A stretch of DNA of 26,653 nucleotides from DATMQA01 sp035566895 (GCA_035566895.1 DATMQA010000066.1:1-26653); one strand, 5' to 3'; shown: positions 12,748 through 21,463, counted from the stretch's first letter. Notes: generated by a model not told the origin, from the sequence alone. Numbers and translations are program-made.

Positions 12748-14658
12748 ATGGACTTTATGCATTGTTGGCCGCCGAAAGCTTCGAAGAGTTTCGGCCGGGG
12801 AATGGGCCGGCGCGGCGCGTTGCCGGTGTTGCTGCTCTTCGGCCAAGCAGCGGTCTTATGCACCGGAGCGCTGGCGGGGACTCCGGGTGGGGTCGGGATT
12901 CTGACCCACAATGGCAACAATTTCCGAACTGGAGCGAACCTCAACGAGACGATGCTGAGGGTCAGCAACGTCAACACGAACCAATTCGGGTTGCTCTACA
13001 CGCGGCCGGTGGATGACCAGATTTACGCGCAGCCACTCGTCGTGCCGGACGTGAACATTCCCGGCAAAGGCGCGCGCAACCTGGTGATTGTGGCGACGGT
13101 GAACGATTCGGTTTATGCTTTCGATGCGGATGATGGGTCGGTGGGAACTCCTTATTGGCAGGCTAGCTTTCTCGGGCCGAACGTGGTGTCGCCCAGCTCG
13201 AGCGATATTCTAGCCAGCCCGTGCCACACCTTTTTTAACATCAGCGGCAACTTCGGAATCATCGGGACGCCGGTCGTTGATGGGGCCAGCGGGACGCTTT
13301 ATGTGGTGGCGCGCACCAAGGAATTTGGGACCAATTTCGTGCATCGCCTTCACGCGCTGGACGTGGCTACCGGGATGGAGCGGTCCAACAGCCCGGTCGT
13401 CATCGCCCCCACCTATGCCGGCACTGGCACCGGGAACATTAGCGGCGTGATCACGTTCGACCCATTGCGCCAGAACCAACGGTCGGCGCTGACGCTGGTG
13501 AACGGCACCGTCTATGTCAGTTACTCCTCGCATTGCGATTGGAATCCGTATCACGGCTGGCTGCTGGGTTTCGACGCGACGAGTTTGCAACCAACCGTTG
13601 TCTATAACACCACGCCGAACGGTGCTGCTGCTGCGATCTGGATGAGCGGCGGGGGGCCGGCCGCCGATACCAACGGCAACCTTTACCTGGTCACCGGCAA
13701 TGGCACCGTCGGGACCAACGGGAATCCTCGAGACACGACCAATCGGGGTGAGAGCTTCCTTAAACTTGTCCGCAGCGGCACCAACCTGACCGTCGCCAGT
13801 TGGTTTACCCCCTACAACTATCCGGCCCTGGAGACGGGCGATCTTGACCTCGGTTCGGCCAGCCTTTTGCTGATACCTGGCACGAGCCTGGCCTTTTCCG
13901 GGGGCAAGCAGGGTGTGGCTTACCTGGTGAACCGCGACAACATGGGCGGCCTGAGCCAGGCCAATGCGGACACCAACGTCGTCCAGAGCTTTTCGCCGGG
14001 AACCGATACCATACAAGGCGGGCCGGTGTGGTGGGATGGACCGGATGGTTCCTACGTCTATCTGTGGCAATCTTCGACTTACCTGCAGCAATACAAGTTC
14101 GATTTCACCAATGGTGTTTTCCTGATGCCGAAGTACGCCCAGAGCCCCACCCCGGCGCCCGCGGGACACCCGGCTGGGTTCCTCGCCGTCTCAGCCAACG
14201 GGACCAATGGCGGGACGGGGATTCTTTGGGCCTCGCATCAATTTTCCGGCAATGCCCAGGGGGCAATCCAGCCAGGGGTGTTGCACGCCTACAATGCGCA
14301 GAACGTTGCCAATGAACTCTGGAACTCGGCCCAACTATCGCGGGATAACGTAGGGAACTTCGCTAAATTCGTTCCGCCCACGGTCGCTAACGGCAAGGTT
14401 TATCTGGCGACCTTTTCCAATCAGCTTAATGTTTATGGGCTGTTCCCGCCGCCGGCGTTGAGCATCCGCCTGTCCGGCACCAATGCAATCTTGTCGTGGC
14501 CTACCAACACGACATTCGCTTACGTTTTACAAGGCAACACCAACCTGCTCTCCACCAATTGGGTCAATGTTACGAACCAGGTCAGCGTCGCCAACAGTGC
14601 TTACCAGGTGACCGCGCCGCTGGGCGGCGGGCGAAGTTTCTACCGGCTGAAACATTAA
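12748..14658 (+). CDS. Secreted PQQ-like beta-propeller protein
   Basis: The 636-residue protein has an N-terminal signal peptide (basic GRGMGRRG, hydrophobic LPVLLLFGQAAVLCTGALA, cleavage about residue 44). The mature N-terminus is LTHNGNNFRTGANLNET, the standard opening of a PQQ-like propeller family common in Acidobacteria and Verrucomicrobia. Propeller blades follow (VIVATVNDSVYAFDADDG, GTPVVDGASGTLYVVARTKE, FSGGKQGVAYLVNRDNMGG). No PQQ ligand or catalytic site is evident, so it may be structural or binding rather than a dehydrogenase. Residues 569-636 form the C-terminal module shared with the HAF protein (PALSI, ILSWP, NW-x-x-VTN, FYRLKH). The start is uncertain: the frame opens at 12610, but that ATG lies inside the divergent promoter; 12688, 12712 and 12802 are alternatives. 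Its substrate is unknown. Confidence 0.85.
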   Translation: MDFMHCWPPKASKSFGRGMGRRGALPVLLLFGQAAVLCTGALAGTPGGVGILTHNGNNFRTGANLNETMLRVSNVNTNQFGLLYTRPVDDQIYAQPLVVPDVNIPGKGARNLVIVATVNDSVYAFDADDGSVGTPYWQASFLGPNVVSPSSSDILASPCHTFFNISGNFGIIGTPVVDGASGTLYVVARTKEFGTNFVHRLHALDVATGMERSNSPVVIAPTYAGTGTGNISGVITFDPLRQNQRSALTLVNGTVYVSYSSHCDWNPYHGWLLGFDATSLQPTVVYNTTPNGAAAAIWMSGGGPAADTNGNLYLVTGNGTVGTNGNPRDTTNRGESFLKLVRSGTNLTVASWFTPYNYPALETGDLDLGSASLLLIPGTSLAFSGGKQGVAYLVNRDNMGGLSQANADTNVVQSFSPGTDTIQGGPVWWDGPDGSYVYLWQSSTYLQQYKFDFTNGVFLMPKYAQSPTPAPAGHPAGFLAVSANGTNGGTGILWASHQFSGNAQGAIQPGVLHAYNAQNVANELWNSAQLSRDNVGNFAKFVPPTVANGKVYLATFSNQLNVYGLFPPPALSIRLSGTNAILSWPTNTTFAYVLQGNTNLLSTNWVNVTNQVSVANSAYQVTAPLGGGRSFYRLKH

Positions 14659-14779
14659 ATATTCAACGTCGGGGACGTCGTCAGGAGAATATGATCACCA
14701 GTGAGTCGCATTTGAACCCGGCATTTTTTTTGATGGACAGTCACACAAAAATGGGGCAAGATTTGCGCAATCAGGATGG

Positions 14780-16528
14780 ATGGGAACGATGTCGCGGCTG
14801 GTAGTCAATCCAGGGTCACCGACGGCTTGGGAGATCCAACTCAAGCCCGGGTCGAATTTCATCGGGCGGGGATTCGCCAATGATTTCAAGCTCGCCGATG
14901 GGTCTGTTTCCACGTCGCACTGCCAGATTGACGTGACAGAGCAAGGGGTGGTGATCAAGGATTTGGGTTCCACGAACGGCACGTTTGTGAACCGCGCGAT
15001 GGTGCGAGAAGCGGCTCTTCATGATGGCCAAACCATTCACCTGGGCGGGGTGGAATTGGTGTTTCACGCCGATGACGGATCCGCTCCCAAAAGCATACAG
15101 ACGACGCCTCCATTTGCGGTGGCAACCCCAGTGATACCGCCAGTACCGGTCATCGCGCCCCGAGCCGCGGCCGCAAATATCCCGATACCTCCGCCGCCTT
15201 CGGTGTCCTTTCCCGCCCCCCCGCCGCCAAGCGCGGCGGTGCGCATCACTTTGCCTGCAGCGGCCAGTGCAAAGCCTGCTGCTGTTCCGGCAAAACCAGC
15301 TCCGTTTCCCGTGTCCCTACCCCCGCCGCCCAACCCGGTCAATCTCTTGGCGTCATCCAGGCCCGCGCCTGCTATAAGTGCCGCCCCGGCTGCGGTCCCG
15401 GTTGCTGTGCAGCCCCCAGCGGCGGCAGCACAACCGGTTCCAGTTGCACTTCCTGTCCAGGCGGTTCCGGCTGTCGCCGTGGCCCGAGCCGCGGCACTGC
15501 CCGCCGTTCCGGTGGCGCGCATTCCAGCCGTACCGGCGGCTGCACCTGCCGCAGCACCTGCGACCGGGCCTCATTTTTGCAAATTCCATCCCAAGGCCAC
15601 GGCCCGGTTTGCGTGCGGTCAATGCCAGGAGTTTTATTGCGATGTGTGTGTGGCATCACGCAATGTCGGCGGCCAGCCCCGGAAGTTTTGCCGGCACTGC
15701 GGCGCGGAGTTGAGCCAGCTTCAGGTCTCGTTGCAGCGCCCGGTGACGAGAGGGTTCTTCGCGCGCATACCCGGGGCATTCGGCTACCCGTTCCGCGGGA
15801 CCGGACTTTTCATGGTCATCGTGGTGATGGTGATTTTTGGCTTACTCAAGTTCGGCCAAATTATGCTTGAGTATGGCACATTTTCAGGCCGAATTTCAAT
15901 CCGGGTGCTCGTGTTCGGCATCCTCATGGAAATCTTCGCCGGAGGCTATCTCTTTACCTACTTGCAGACCATCCTGCACTCGACCGCCGCCGAGGACCCG
16001 GAGCCGCCGATGCCGCCGTTCGCCAACTTTTTTGAGGAGATCTTTGTGCCCTTTTTCAAGCTGCTTGCCGTGGCCCTGTTCTGCTTCGGTCCCGCCATCG
16101 GCCTGGGGGTCTGGGTCCTGCTGACGCACCAGCCGGAATTCTCAGCCGGCTACTTGGCTTTTTGGGCGGCGAACATTTTCGGCTATGTTTATTTTCCAAT
16201 GGCGTTCCTGTCGATGGCCATTCTCGACTCGATCATCGCGGCCAACCCATTGGTGGTCGTGCCATCCATCTTGAAAGCCCCGCTCGAATACGTGGTGGTT
16301 CTCGCCCTGCTGGGAGCAGCTTACGGGGTCAACGCGCTCGGAAATTTTCTCATCGATAAGTTCTTTCCTGAGGGGATGACGACACACTCAATGGGTCAGC
16401 TTTTTGTCATGCTCGGGTCGATGGCATTTCAGGCTTTTTTGTCGCTTTACCTGTTGCTGGTGGCCGTGCACCTGCTGGGGCTGCTTTACGTGGTCAAAAG
16501 AGACAAGCTCTCCTGGCTAGGCCATTAG
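14780..16528 (+). CDS. FHA domain, zinc-finger and polytopic membrane protein
   Basis: The 582-residue protein starts with a forkhead-associated domain (about 5-97), which binds phosphothreonine peptides: G29-R30, S44, S46-H47 and N66-G67-T68 (GSTNGTF) are all in place. Residues 100-262 are a Pro/Ala/Val-rich linker. A Cys/His cluster follows (C267-x2-H270, C279-x2-C282, C287-x2-C290, C304-x2-C307), enough ligands for two zinc ions in a B-box-like arrangement. The C-terminal half (about 328-578) holds five or six hydrophobic helices. The likely topology is cytoplasmic FHA and zinc modules tethered to the inner membrane. A kinase or phosphoprotein partner is implied, but none is encoded nearby. 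Start: 14780 or 14789 (MSRLVVNP); the latter may be the true N-terminus. Function is unknown. Confidence 0.88.
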   Translation: MGTMSRLVVNPGSPTAWEIQLKPGSNFIGRGFANDFKLADGSVSTSHCQIDVTEQGVVIKDLGSTNGTFVNRAMVREAALHDGQTIHLGGVELVFHADDGSAPKSIQTTPPFAVATPVIPPVPVIAPRAAAANIPIPPPPSVSFPAPPPPSAAVRITLPAAASAKPAAVPAKPAPFPVSLPPPPNPVNLLASSRPAPAISAAPAAVPVAVQPPAAAAQPVPVALPVQAVPAVAVARAAALPAVPVARIPAVPAAAPAAAPATGPHFCKFHPKATARFACGQCQEFYCDVCVASRNVGGQPRKFCRHCGAELSQLQVSLQRPVTRGFFARIPGAFGYPFRGTGLFMVIVVMVIFGLLKFGQIMLEYGTFSGRISIRVLVFGILMEIFAGGYLFTYLQTILHSTAAEDPEPPMPPFANFFEEIFVPFFKLLAVALFCFGPAIGLGVWVLLTHQPEFSAGYLAFWAANIFGYVYFPMAFLSMAILDSIIAANPLVVVPSILKAPLEYVVVLALLGAAYGVNALGNFLIDKFFPEGMTTHSMGQLFVMLGSMAFQAFLSLYLLLVAVHLLGLLYVVKRDKLSWLGH

Positions 16529-16578
16529 AGGCTCCTGACCATCGACAGGTGAAGGTCCGGGAGGAAAACGCCCTTCCT

Positions 16579-16881
16579 TTAACGAAACAGGTGCCGCAGG
16601 GCCAGCGCCGCGATGGTCAATACGAGCATCAAGCCGCTGGGCATAAATTTCTTGGTTTTGGTCAAGCGGACAGCAAACACGACCAGCAGCGCAGCCATGA
16701 TCGCGTCGGCGAGGCCGTTGGCGAATCGCGGCCCGAACAGATCAATGGTGGTCAGGACCAACAAAGCGGCGGAAACAGCCGCCGTAATGAGAGAAATCTT
16801 ACTGCCCGCTTTGAAAAATCCCATTAAGCCGCCGACCAGCAGCAGGACGATATAAATCCACAGAGTCGTTGTCGGGTTCAT
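16579..16881 (-). CDS. Small four-helix membrane protein, TMEM14-like
   Basis: The 100-residue protein is almost entirely hydrophobic, with about four membrane helices (LWIYIVLLLVGGLMGFFKAG; SLITAAVSAALLVLTTI; DAIMAALLVVFAVRL; GLMLVLTIAALALRHLF). The GGxxGFxKAGSxxSL segment and the RLTKTKKFMPSGLM loop match the TMEM14/UPF0136 family, found in bacteria, plants and mitochondria. The biochemical role in bacteria is not known. I chose the ATG at 16881 because the hydrophobic first helix begins right after it; the frame extends 36 codons upstream with no membrane or family signal. No ribosome binding site is obvious. The gene is convergent with the FHA gene and divergent from nusA. Confidence 0.8.
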   Translation of the reverse strand: MNPTTTLWIYIVLLLVGGLMGFFKAGSKISLITAAVSAALLVLTTIDLFGPRFANGLADAIMAALLVVFAVRLTKTKKFMPSGLMLVLTIAALALRHLFR

Positions 16882-16971
16882 AGTTTTAGGGGTCAATCTA
16901 GCCGTAAGTCCTGCCAAACGCAAAGACTTCGAAGATAAGCAGTTCTTGAACTTTGGGTAAAAATATTCGGC

Positions 16972-17000
16972 TTGACTGGTTTTGCCCAAACCCCTAAAGT
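16972..17000 (+). promoter_or_regulatory. Sigma70-type promoter for the nusA operon
   Basis: TTGACT (16972-16977, 5 of 6) is separated by 17 bp from TAAAGT (16995-17000, 4 of 6). Transcription would start near 17007 and leave a leader of about 100 bases before nusA. It is the best match in the 227-bp gap between the divergent TMEM14-like gene and nusA. Confidence 0.5.
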
Positions 17001-17021
17001 AATCGTAGAACGGTATAGACT

Positions 17022-17073
17022 GCTGGTTCGCCAGCTTGCCAAAGTCGGAAGAGCTTGATCTGCCGACTTTTTT
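17022..17073 (+). promoter_or_regulatory. Structured nusA leader with attenuator-like hairpin
   Basis: Two hairpins lie between the promoter and nusA. The first, GCTGG-TTCG-CCAGC (17022-17035), closes on a UUCG-type tetraloop. The second pairs AAAGTCGG (17041-17048) with CCGACTTT (17063-17070) across a 14-base loop and ends in a six-T run (17068-17073), as in an intrinsic terminator. No plus-strand gene precedes it, so it most plausibly acts as an attenuator in the leader. NusA promotes termination at hairpins and is known to limit its own operon in other bacteria, so feedback is a reasonable inference. Confidence 0.5.
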
Positions 17074-17108
17074 GTTCCCCTGATGGGGTCGCCGTCATCG
17101 AAAGACGT

Positions 17109-18389
17109 ATGAACGCTGATTTTTTAGCCGTTTTGGAGTTTTGGGAACGGGAGAAAGGCATCAACCGGGATGTCCTGACGGGTGCTGTACAGGAGGCGTT
17201 ATTGTCTGCCGCGAAGAAGGCGGTCGGGCCGGCTCGCGAATTGCGCGTGGCCATTGACCAGAAGAACGGCGATATCCGGGCTTTTGCGAAGCTCATTGTA
17301 TCGGAAAAAGTCATCTCCAAACACGACCAGATTTCAGTGTTCGATGGCCGACGGATTAAGCCTGATGCCCAGGTGGGCGAGGAAGTGGAGGTCGAGGTGA
17401 CGCCGGTCGGCTTTGGCCGCATCGCGGCCCAATACGCCAAGCAGGCGCTGATGATGCATATCCGGCGCGCCGAGAAAGCCCTGATTTTCACCGAATTCAA
17501 GGACCGCGTGGGGGACATAATCAGCGGGACGGTACGGCGCTTTGACCGTTCGGACGTGCTGGTGGACCTTGGCAAATACGAGGCGCTGCTGCCCAATCGC
17601 GAGCGCGTTCCGACGGAGGAGTACCAGGTCGGGGAGCGGATTCGCTGCTATGTCAAAGCGGTCGAGCAAGGGCCGCACGGCCCGGAGATTATCCTGTCGC
17701 GTTCGGACCCTCGGTTCGTGTTGAAGCTGTTCCAATTGGAGGTTTCCGAGATCAACGATGGGACGATTGAGATTAAGGGGATAGCCCGGGAACCAGGGTT
17801 TCGAACCAAGCTGGCGGTCTGGACCAGGGATGAGAAGGTGGATCCAGTGGGGGCCTGCGTCGGCTTGCGCGGCCAGCGGGTCAAGAATATCGTGCGGGAG
17901 CTGAACAACGAGAAGGTTGATATTATTCGTTGGGATCCCAACATCCGGAATTTCATTACGAATGCCCTGGCTCCAGCCAAGTTGAAAGCCTTCAGCATAG
18001 ACGACGCGAATAAGCGAGTGAGAATCACGGTCAGCGAAGACCAGCTTTCGCTGGCCATCGGCAAGCGTGGGCAGAACGCCCGGTTGACGTCGAAACTCAC
18101 CGGCTGGCAGGTGGACATTGAGGCGGAAGTGGTCGTGACCAAAGGTTTTGAAGAGAAAGTGGCTGAAGCCGTCGAGTTACTGGCCACCATTCCCGGGATT
18201 TCGCGGGACCAGGCTGATGTTTTGGTGCATCACGGCCTGACCAGGCTGGAGGATTTGTTACAGGCCGACGAGAGCGATTTGGCCGGAATCGAGAAGGTTG
18301 GCGAGCAGGCGGCGACGATTATGGAAGCCGCCCGCGCCGAAGCCGCCCGGCGAACGCTGAAGGTTGGCGAAGCGCCGGTATCCGGCTGA
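17109..18389 (+). CDS. nusA: Transcription termination/antitermination factor NusA
   Basis: The 426-residue NusA binds RNA polymerase and nascent RNA to modulate pausing, termination and antitermination. Visible domains are the N-terminal polymerase-binding domain (about 1-125, MNADFLAVLEFWEREKG), S1 (about 133-200, ISGTVRRFDRSDVLVDLG), KH1 with GLRGQRVKNIVREL, KH2 with AIGKRGQNARLTSKL, and a C-terminal helix-hairpin-helix segment (about 370-420, LATIPGISRDQADVL). It lacks the duplicated acidic repeats seen in E. coli NusA. The start at 17109 matches the family N-terminus; the frame extends 18 codons upstream into the leader hairpin. It is the first gene of the operon. The rimP gene that often precedes nusA is not present here. 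Confidence 0.97.
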   Translation: MNADFLAVLEFWEREKGINRDVLTGAVQEALLSAAKKAVGPARELRVAIDQKNGDIRAFAKLIVSEKVISKHDQISVFDGRRIKPDAQVGEEVEVEVTPVGFGRIAAQYAKQALMMHIRRAEKALIFTEFKDRVGDIISGTVRRFDRSDVLVDLGKYEALLPNRERVPTEEYQVGERIRCYVKAVEQGPHGPEIILSRSDPRFVLKLFQLEVSEINDGTIEIKGIAREPGFRTKLAVWTRDEKVDPVGACVGLRGQRVKNIVRELNNEKVDIIRWDPNIRNFITNALAPAKLKAFSIDDANKRVRITVSEDQLSLAIGKRGQNARLTSKLTGWQVDIEAEVVVTKGFEEKVAEAVELLATIPGISRDQADVLVHHGLTRLEDLLQADESDLAGIEKVGEQAATIMEAARAEAARRTLKVGEAPVSG

Positions 18390-18476
18390 TTATGCCGTGG
18401 CAACCGGAGCTTTAAAATGTTAGGATTGAGCCTATGAAGGCCCTGCGGCAAGTTAGGCCCGAAGAGTTCGTTAATT

Positions 18477-20987
18477 ATGCCCGTTCGTATTTACGACATT
18501 TCAAAAAAGCTCGGCTTGGAGAACAAAGAAGTTCTTTCCAAGGCGAAAGAGCTGGGCATTGCCGCGGCGCGGGTGGCTTCCAGTTCGCTCGATAAAATTA
18601 CTGCCGAATATCTCGAACAGCAGCTCATCCAGCTCCACCCGGAACTGGCCGCGCCTCCCCCTCGGCCGGCTGAAGCAGTTGCGCCTGCTGCGCCCCCTCC
18701 GCCAGAGGCGCCGGCGATCCAAATGCAATCCGCCACCACAATGACGGTTACTGCCACCGCGCTGCTCGAAGCCGAAACGGCGCCCGCGGAACCCCCGGCA
18801 TCCCAAGCCCGGTTGGAATCACTCGTTCCGCCCACCACCTTCAGCGAACCACCGCCACTGGCCGAAGCACCGCCTCCCGTCAAATCTCCCCCGCCTCCGA
18901 CCCCGGCACTGCCGCTTGGACCCAAGGTCGGCGATAAAGTGGGCTTTATCCAGTTGCCGACCAAACCAGGCCCGAAGGTTCCCGAGAAGGTGCCCCAGGC
19001 AAGGCTGCCGGCCCGGCCGACTGAGCCGAGGAGGACCGAGTTCAACAAGCGCGGCGACATTCGAAGTTTTCGAGGGGCTCCCGCTCCCGGCGGCCCGGGC
19101 GTAACCGGGGCCAAATTCCCGTCCTCACAAAAGGCAGGTGGCAAGGGAGCCGAATCCACCCCTGCGCCGGCAAAGATCACCCTGCCGCCAGACGCCCAAG
19201 TCATCACCATTAAACCGCCGATCGTGGTGCGGGAATTGGCGGAGCAGCTTAAGCAGAAGCCGTTTAAAATCATTGGTGATTTAATTGAGGTTGGGGTTTT
19301 TGCCAGTGTCAACCAGGCGATCGACGAAACGGTCGCACAAAAGGTGTGCGCCAAGTACGGTTACCGTTTCGAGGTTGAGAAACGCGAGCGGGGCAGCGGG
19401 CTGGTTCATGCACCCGTCAAAAAGCTCGAGTTGGATGTCGAAGACAAACCGGAAACTCTTGCTCCGCGTCCGCCCGTGGTCACCATCATGGGCCATGTCG
19501 ATCACGGCAAGACCACGCTGCTGGACGTTATCCGCAAGTCCAATGTCGCCGAAGGCGAGGCGGGCGGCATTACGCAGCACATCGGCGCCTACACCATTTC
19601 TTTCCCGCATCCTGAACGCAAGAACGAGCTGGCTCAAATCACGTTCCTGGACACGCCGGGGCACGCGGCGTTCAGCTCGATGCGCGCCCGCGGTGCTAAC
19701 GTGACCGACCTGGTCGTTTTGGTGGTGGCCGCCAATGATGGCGTGATGCCGCAAACCATCGAGGCGCTCAACCACGCCCGCGCGGCCAAGGTGCCGATCC
19801 TGGTGGCCGTCAACAAGATCGATCACCCCAATGCCAACTCCCTCAAAGTCCGCCAGCAATTGCAGGACAAGGGCCTGGTGCCGGACGATTGGGGCGGGGA
19901 CACGATCTTTGTTGAGGTGTCGGCGTTGACCAAGCAAGGGGTCGATAAACTCATCGAAATGGTTTTGCTCCAGGCCGATTTGCTGGAGCTGAAAGCCAAC
20001 CCCAACCGGCGCGCCAAGGGCAACGTGATCGAGTCCGGTTTGGAGCCTGGCGGTCCGACGGCCACTGTGCTGGTGCGCAAAGGCACGCTGCGCGTCGGCG
20101 ACATCATCATCTGCGGCCAATATTACGGACGGGTTCGCGCGTTGATCAACGAAGAAGGCAAGCGGCTCAAGGAAGCCGCTCCATCCGTGGCCGTCAAAGT
20201 GCTTGGACTCAACGGCGTGCCCGAGGCTGGCCTGGAGTTCAGCGTGGTTGAAGATGAGAAGGCGGCGCGCGATCTCGCCGAGCAGCGCGCGATGGAAGCC
20301 AAAGCCCAGGGCCAGGAAACGCCCCGCGCGAAGGTCACGCTGGAGAACCTTTTTGCTCAACTGGAGTCGAGCACATCCAAAGTGCTCAAAGTCGTAGTCA
20401 AGGCCGACACCCAAGGCTCAGTCGAAGCGATCGTCGAAGCCCTTAAGAAGATTGACTCGGAGAAAGTTTCGCTCGAAATCATCCACAGCGCCGTTGGTAC
20501 GATTACCGAATCGGACGTGGCGCTGGCCTCCGCCTCGGACGCCGTTATCCTGGGCTTCCACACGCGGGTGGACAGCGGCGTTGCTGATAAGGCAAAGCAC
20601 GAAGGGGTCCAGATCAAACTTTACGCGATCATTTACGAGCTGATCGACCAGGTCAAAGAAGGCATGGCGGGCCTGCTCGAACCGCTCATCAAAGACGTCA
20701 CCGTTGGCGCTGCCGAGGTCCGCAAAATCTTTGAACTCTCCAAGGGAACTCCCGTGGCGGGCTGCATGGTCACCAGTGGCCGGATCGTCAAAGGCAAGGT
20801 GCGGGTGAGGCGGCGCAAAGAGATCATTTACGAGGGCTTGACCCAGTCGCTGCGCCGGTTCCAGGATGAAGTAAACGAAGTTCGCGCCGGCATGGAGTGT
20901 GGGATTCGCATCGAGGGCTTCAGCGAGTACCAGATGGGCGACAATATTGAATGTTATGCCCTGGAAAAAGTGGCCCAAAAATTGTGA
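18477..20987 (+). CDS. infB: Translation initiation factor IF-2
   Basis: The 836-residue IF-2 is the GTPase that places initiator tRNA on the 30S subunit and promotes subunit joining. An IF2_N domain opens the protein (1-52, RIYDISKKLGLENKEVL), followed by a long Pro/Ala-rich linker (53-230) and a second IF2_N-like segment (about 240-300). The G domain shows G1 GHVDHGKTT (339-347), G3 DTPGH (392-396), G4 NKID (446-449) and a G5 SAL. Domain II, domain III (TLENLFAQLE onward) and the fMet-tRNA-binding C2 domain (EIIYEGLTQSLRRFQDEVNE) complete it. It starts 87 bp after nusA; ylxR, often between them, is missing. No strong ribosome binding site is visible. All catalytic motifs are intact. Confidence 0.98.
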   Translation: MPVRIYDISKKLGLENKEVLSKAKELGIAAARVASSSLDKITAEYLEQQLIQLHPELAAPPPRPAEAVAPAAPPPPEAPAIQMQSATTMTVTATALLEAETAPAEPPASQARLESLVPPTTFSEPPPLAEAPPPVKSPPPPTPALPLGPKVGDKVGFIQLPTKPGPKVPEKVPQARLPARPTEPRRTEFNKRGDIRSFRGAPAPGGPGVTGAKFPSSQKAGGKGAESTPAPAKITLPPDAQVITIKPPIVVRELAEQLKQKPFKIIGDLIEVGVFASVNQAIDETVAQKVCAKYGYRFEVEKRERGSGLVHAPVKKLELDVEDKPETLAPRPPVVTIMGHVDHGKTTLLDVIRKSNVAEGEAGGITQHIGAYTISFPHPERKNELAQITFLDTPGHAAFSSMRARGANVTDLVVLVVAANDGVMPQTIEALNHARAAKVPILVAVNKIDHPNANSLKVRQQLQDKGLVPDDWGGDTIFVEVSALTKQGVDKLIEMVLLQADLLELKANPNRRAKGNVIESGLEPGGPTATVLVRKGTLRVGDIIICGQYYGRVRALINEEGKRLKEAAPSVAVKVLGLNGVPEAGLEFSVVEDEKAARDLAEQRAMEAKAQGQETPRAKVTLENLFAQLESSTSKVLKVVVKADTQGSVEAIVEALKKIDSEKVSLEIIHSAVGTITESDVALASASDAVILGFHTRVDSGVADKAKHEGVQIKLYAIIYELIDQVKEGMAGLLEPLIKDVTVGAAEVRKIFELSKGTPVAGCMVTSGRIVKGKVRVRRRKEIIYEGLTQSLRRFQDEVNEVRAGMECGIRIEGFSEYQMGDNIECYALEKVAQKL

Positions 20988-21012
20988 GGAAGAGGGATTA
21001 AAGGGTTGCCTG

Positions 21013-21060
21013 GTTACGTGGTTGCACCGGTCAGAACGTCAGGCGGTGTAACGAGGTAAC
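21013..21060 (+). other. Long imperfect hairpin between infB and rbfA
   Basis: GTTAC (21013-21017) pairs with GTAAC (21056-21060), and GTTGCACCG (21021-21029) pairs with CGGTGTAAC (21044-21052) with one G-U pair. A symmetric 3x3 internal loop separates the stems, with a 14-base apical loop. No T-run follows, so it is not an intrinsic terminator. It may be an RNA processing or stability element, or a dispersed palindromic repeat. Confidence 0.5.
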
Positions 21061-21100
21061 TCTGCGAGCTTGTGACCCGATAGGCGATTTCGACGAATTT

Positions 21101-21463
21101 ATGCCCTCCCTGAGAATGCAACGCGTGCGCGAGTTGCTCAAGCGCGAGATTGGCGAAGTCATCCGCCGCGAGTTCCCCGTCAGCGAGGCCGGCTTGGTTA
21201 CGGTCAACGACGTGGATGTCGCCGGCGATTTGCATTCGGCAGTGGTTTTCATCAGCATTCTGGGCACCGCCGAGCAGCAAAAGCGGGGCCTGGACTTGCT
21301 CACGCGCCATCGCAAGCGCATCCAGGGCCTGGTCGGTCGAGCCGTGGTGTTGAAATACACTCCGACTCTGCGCTTTCTCATCGATGATTCAGTCGTGCGG
21401 GGCAATCGCGTCCTGCAAATTATCGAGGAACTCGAGAAAGCCAACCCGAACACCACCGAATGA
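21101..21463 (+). CDS. rbfA: 30S ribosome-binding factor RbfA
   Basis: The 120-residue RbfA binds the 30S subunit late in assembly and helps 16S rRNA 5'-end maturation and cold adaptation. The usual features are present: N-terminal helix RMQRVRELLKREIGEVIRRE, strands TVNDVDVAGDLHSAVVFISIL, and the C-terminal segment LKYTPTLRFLIDDSVVRGNRV ending in a helix. The length fits the family. It lies 113 bp after infB, separated by a hairpin, in the standard infB-rbfA-nrnA order. The start may be M1 (MPSLRMQ) or M6; neither has a clear ribosome binding site. Confidence 0.95.
   Translation: MPSLRMQRVRELLKREIGEVIRREFPVSEAGLVTVNDVDVAGDLHSAVVFISILGTAEQQKRGLDLLTRHRKRIQGLVGRAVVLKYTPTLRFLIDDSVVRGNRVLQIIEELEKANPNTTE

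Noticed and set aside
13210..14169. 319-codon minus-strand frame opposite the PQQ-like gene
   Set aside because: Shadow of a well-supported secreted protein; no domain or start signal.
14724..14731. T-run after the PQQ-like gene as a terminator
   Set aside because: Eight T residues are present, but no GC-rich stem precedes them.
15064..15522. Gly/Ala/Thr-rich minus-strand frame opposite the FHA protein linker
   Set aside because: Complement of the Pro/Ala/Val-rich linker; low complexity only.
18434..18476. Possible leader peptide ahead of infB
   Set aside because: An ATG at 18434 opens a frame that runs into infB in another phase, but it has no ribosome binding site and no conserved feature.
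19281..20414. 377-codon minus-strand frame opposite infB
   Set aside because: Shadow of the IF-2 G domain, whose motifs are intact on the plus strand.
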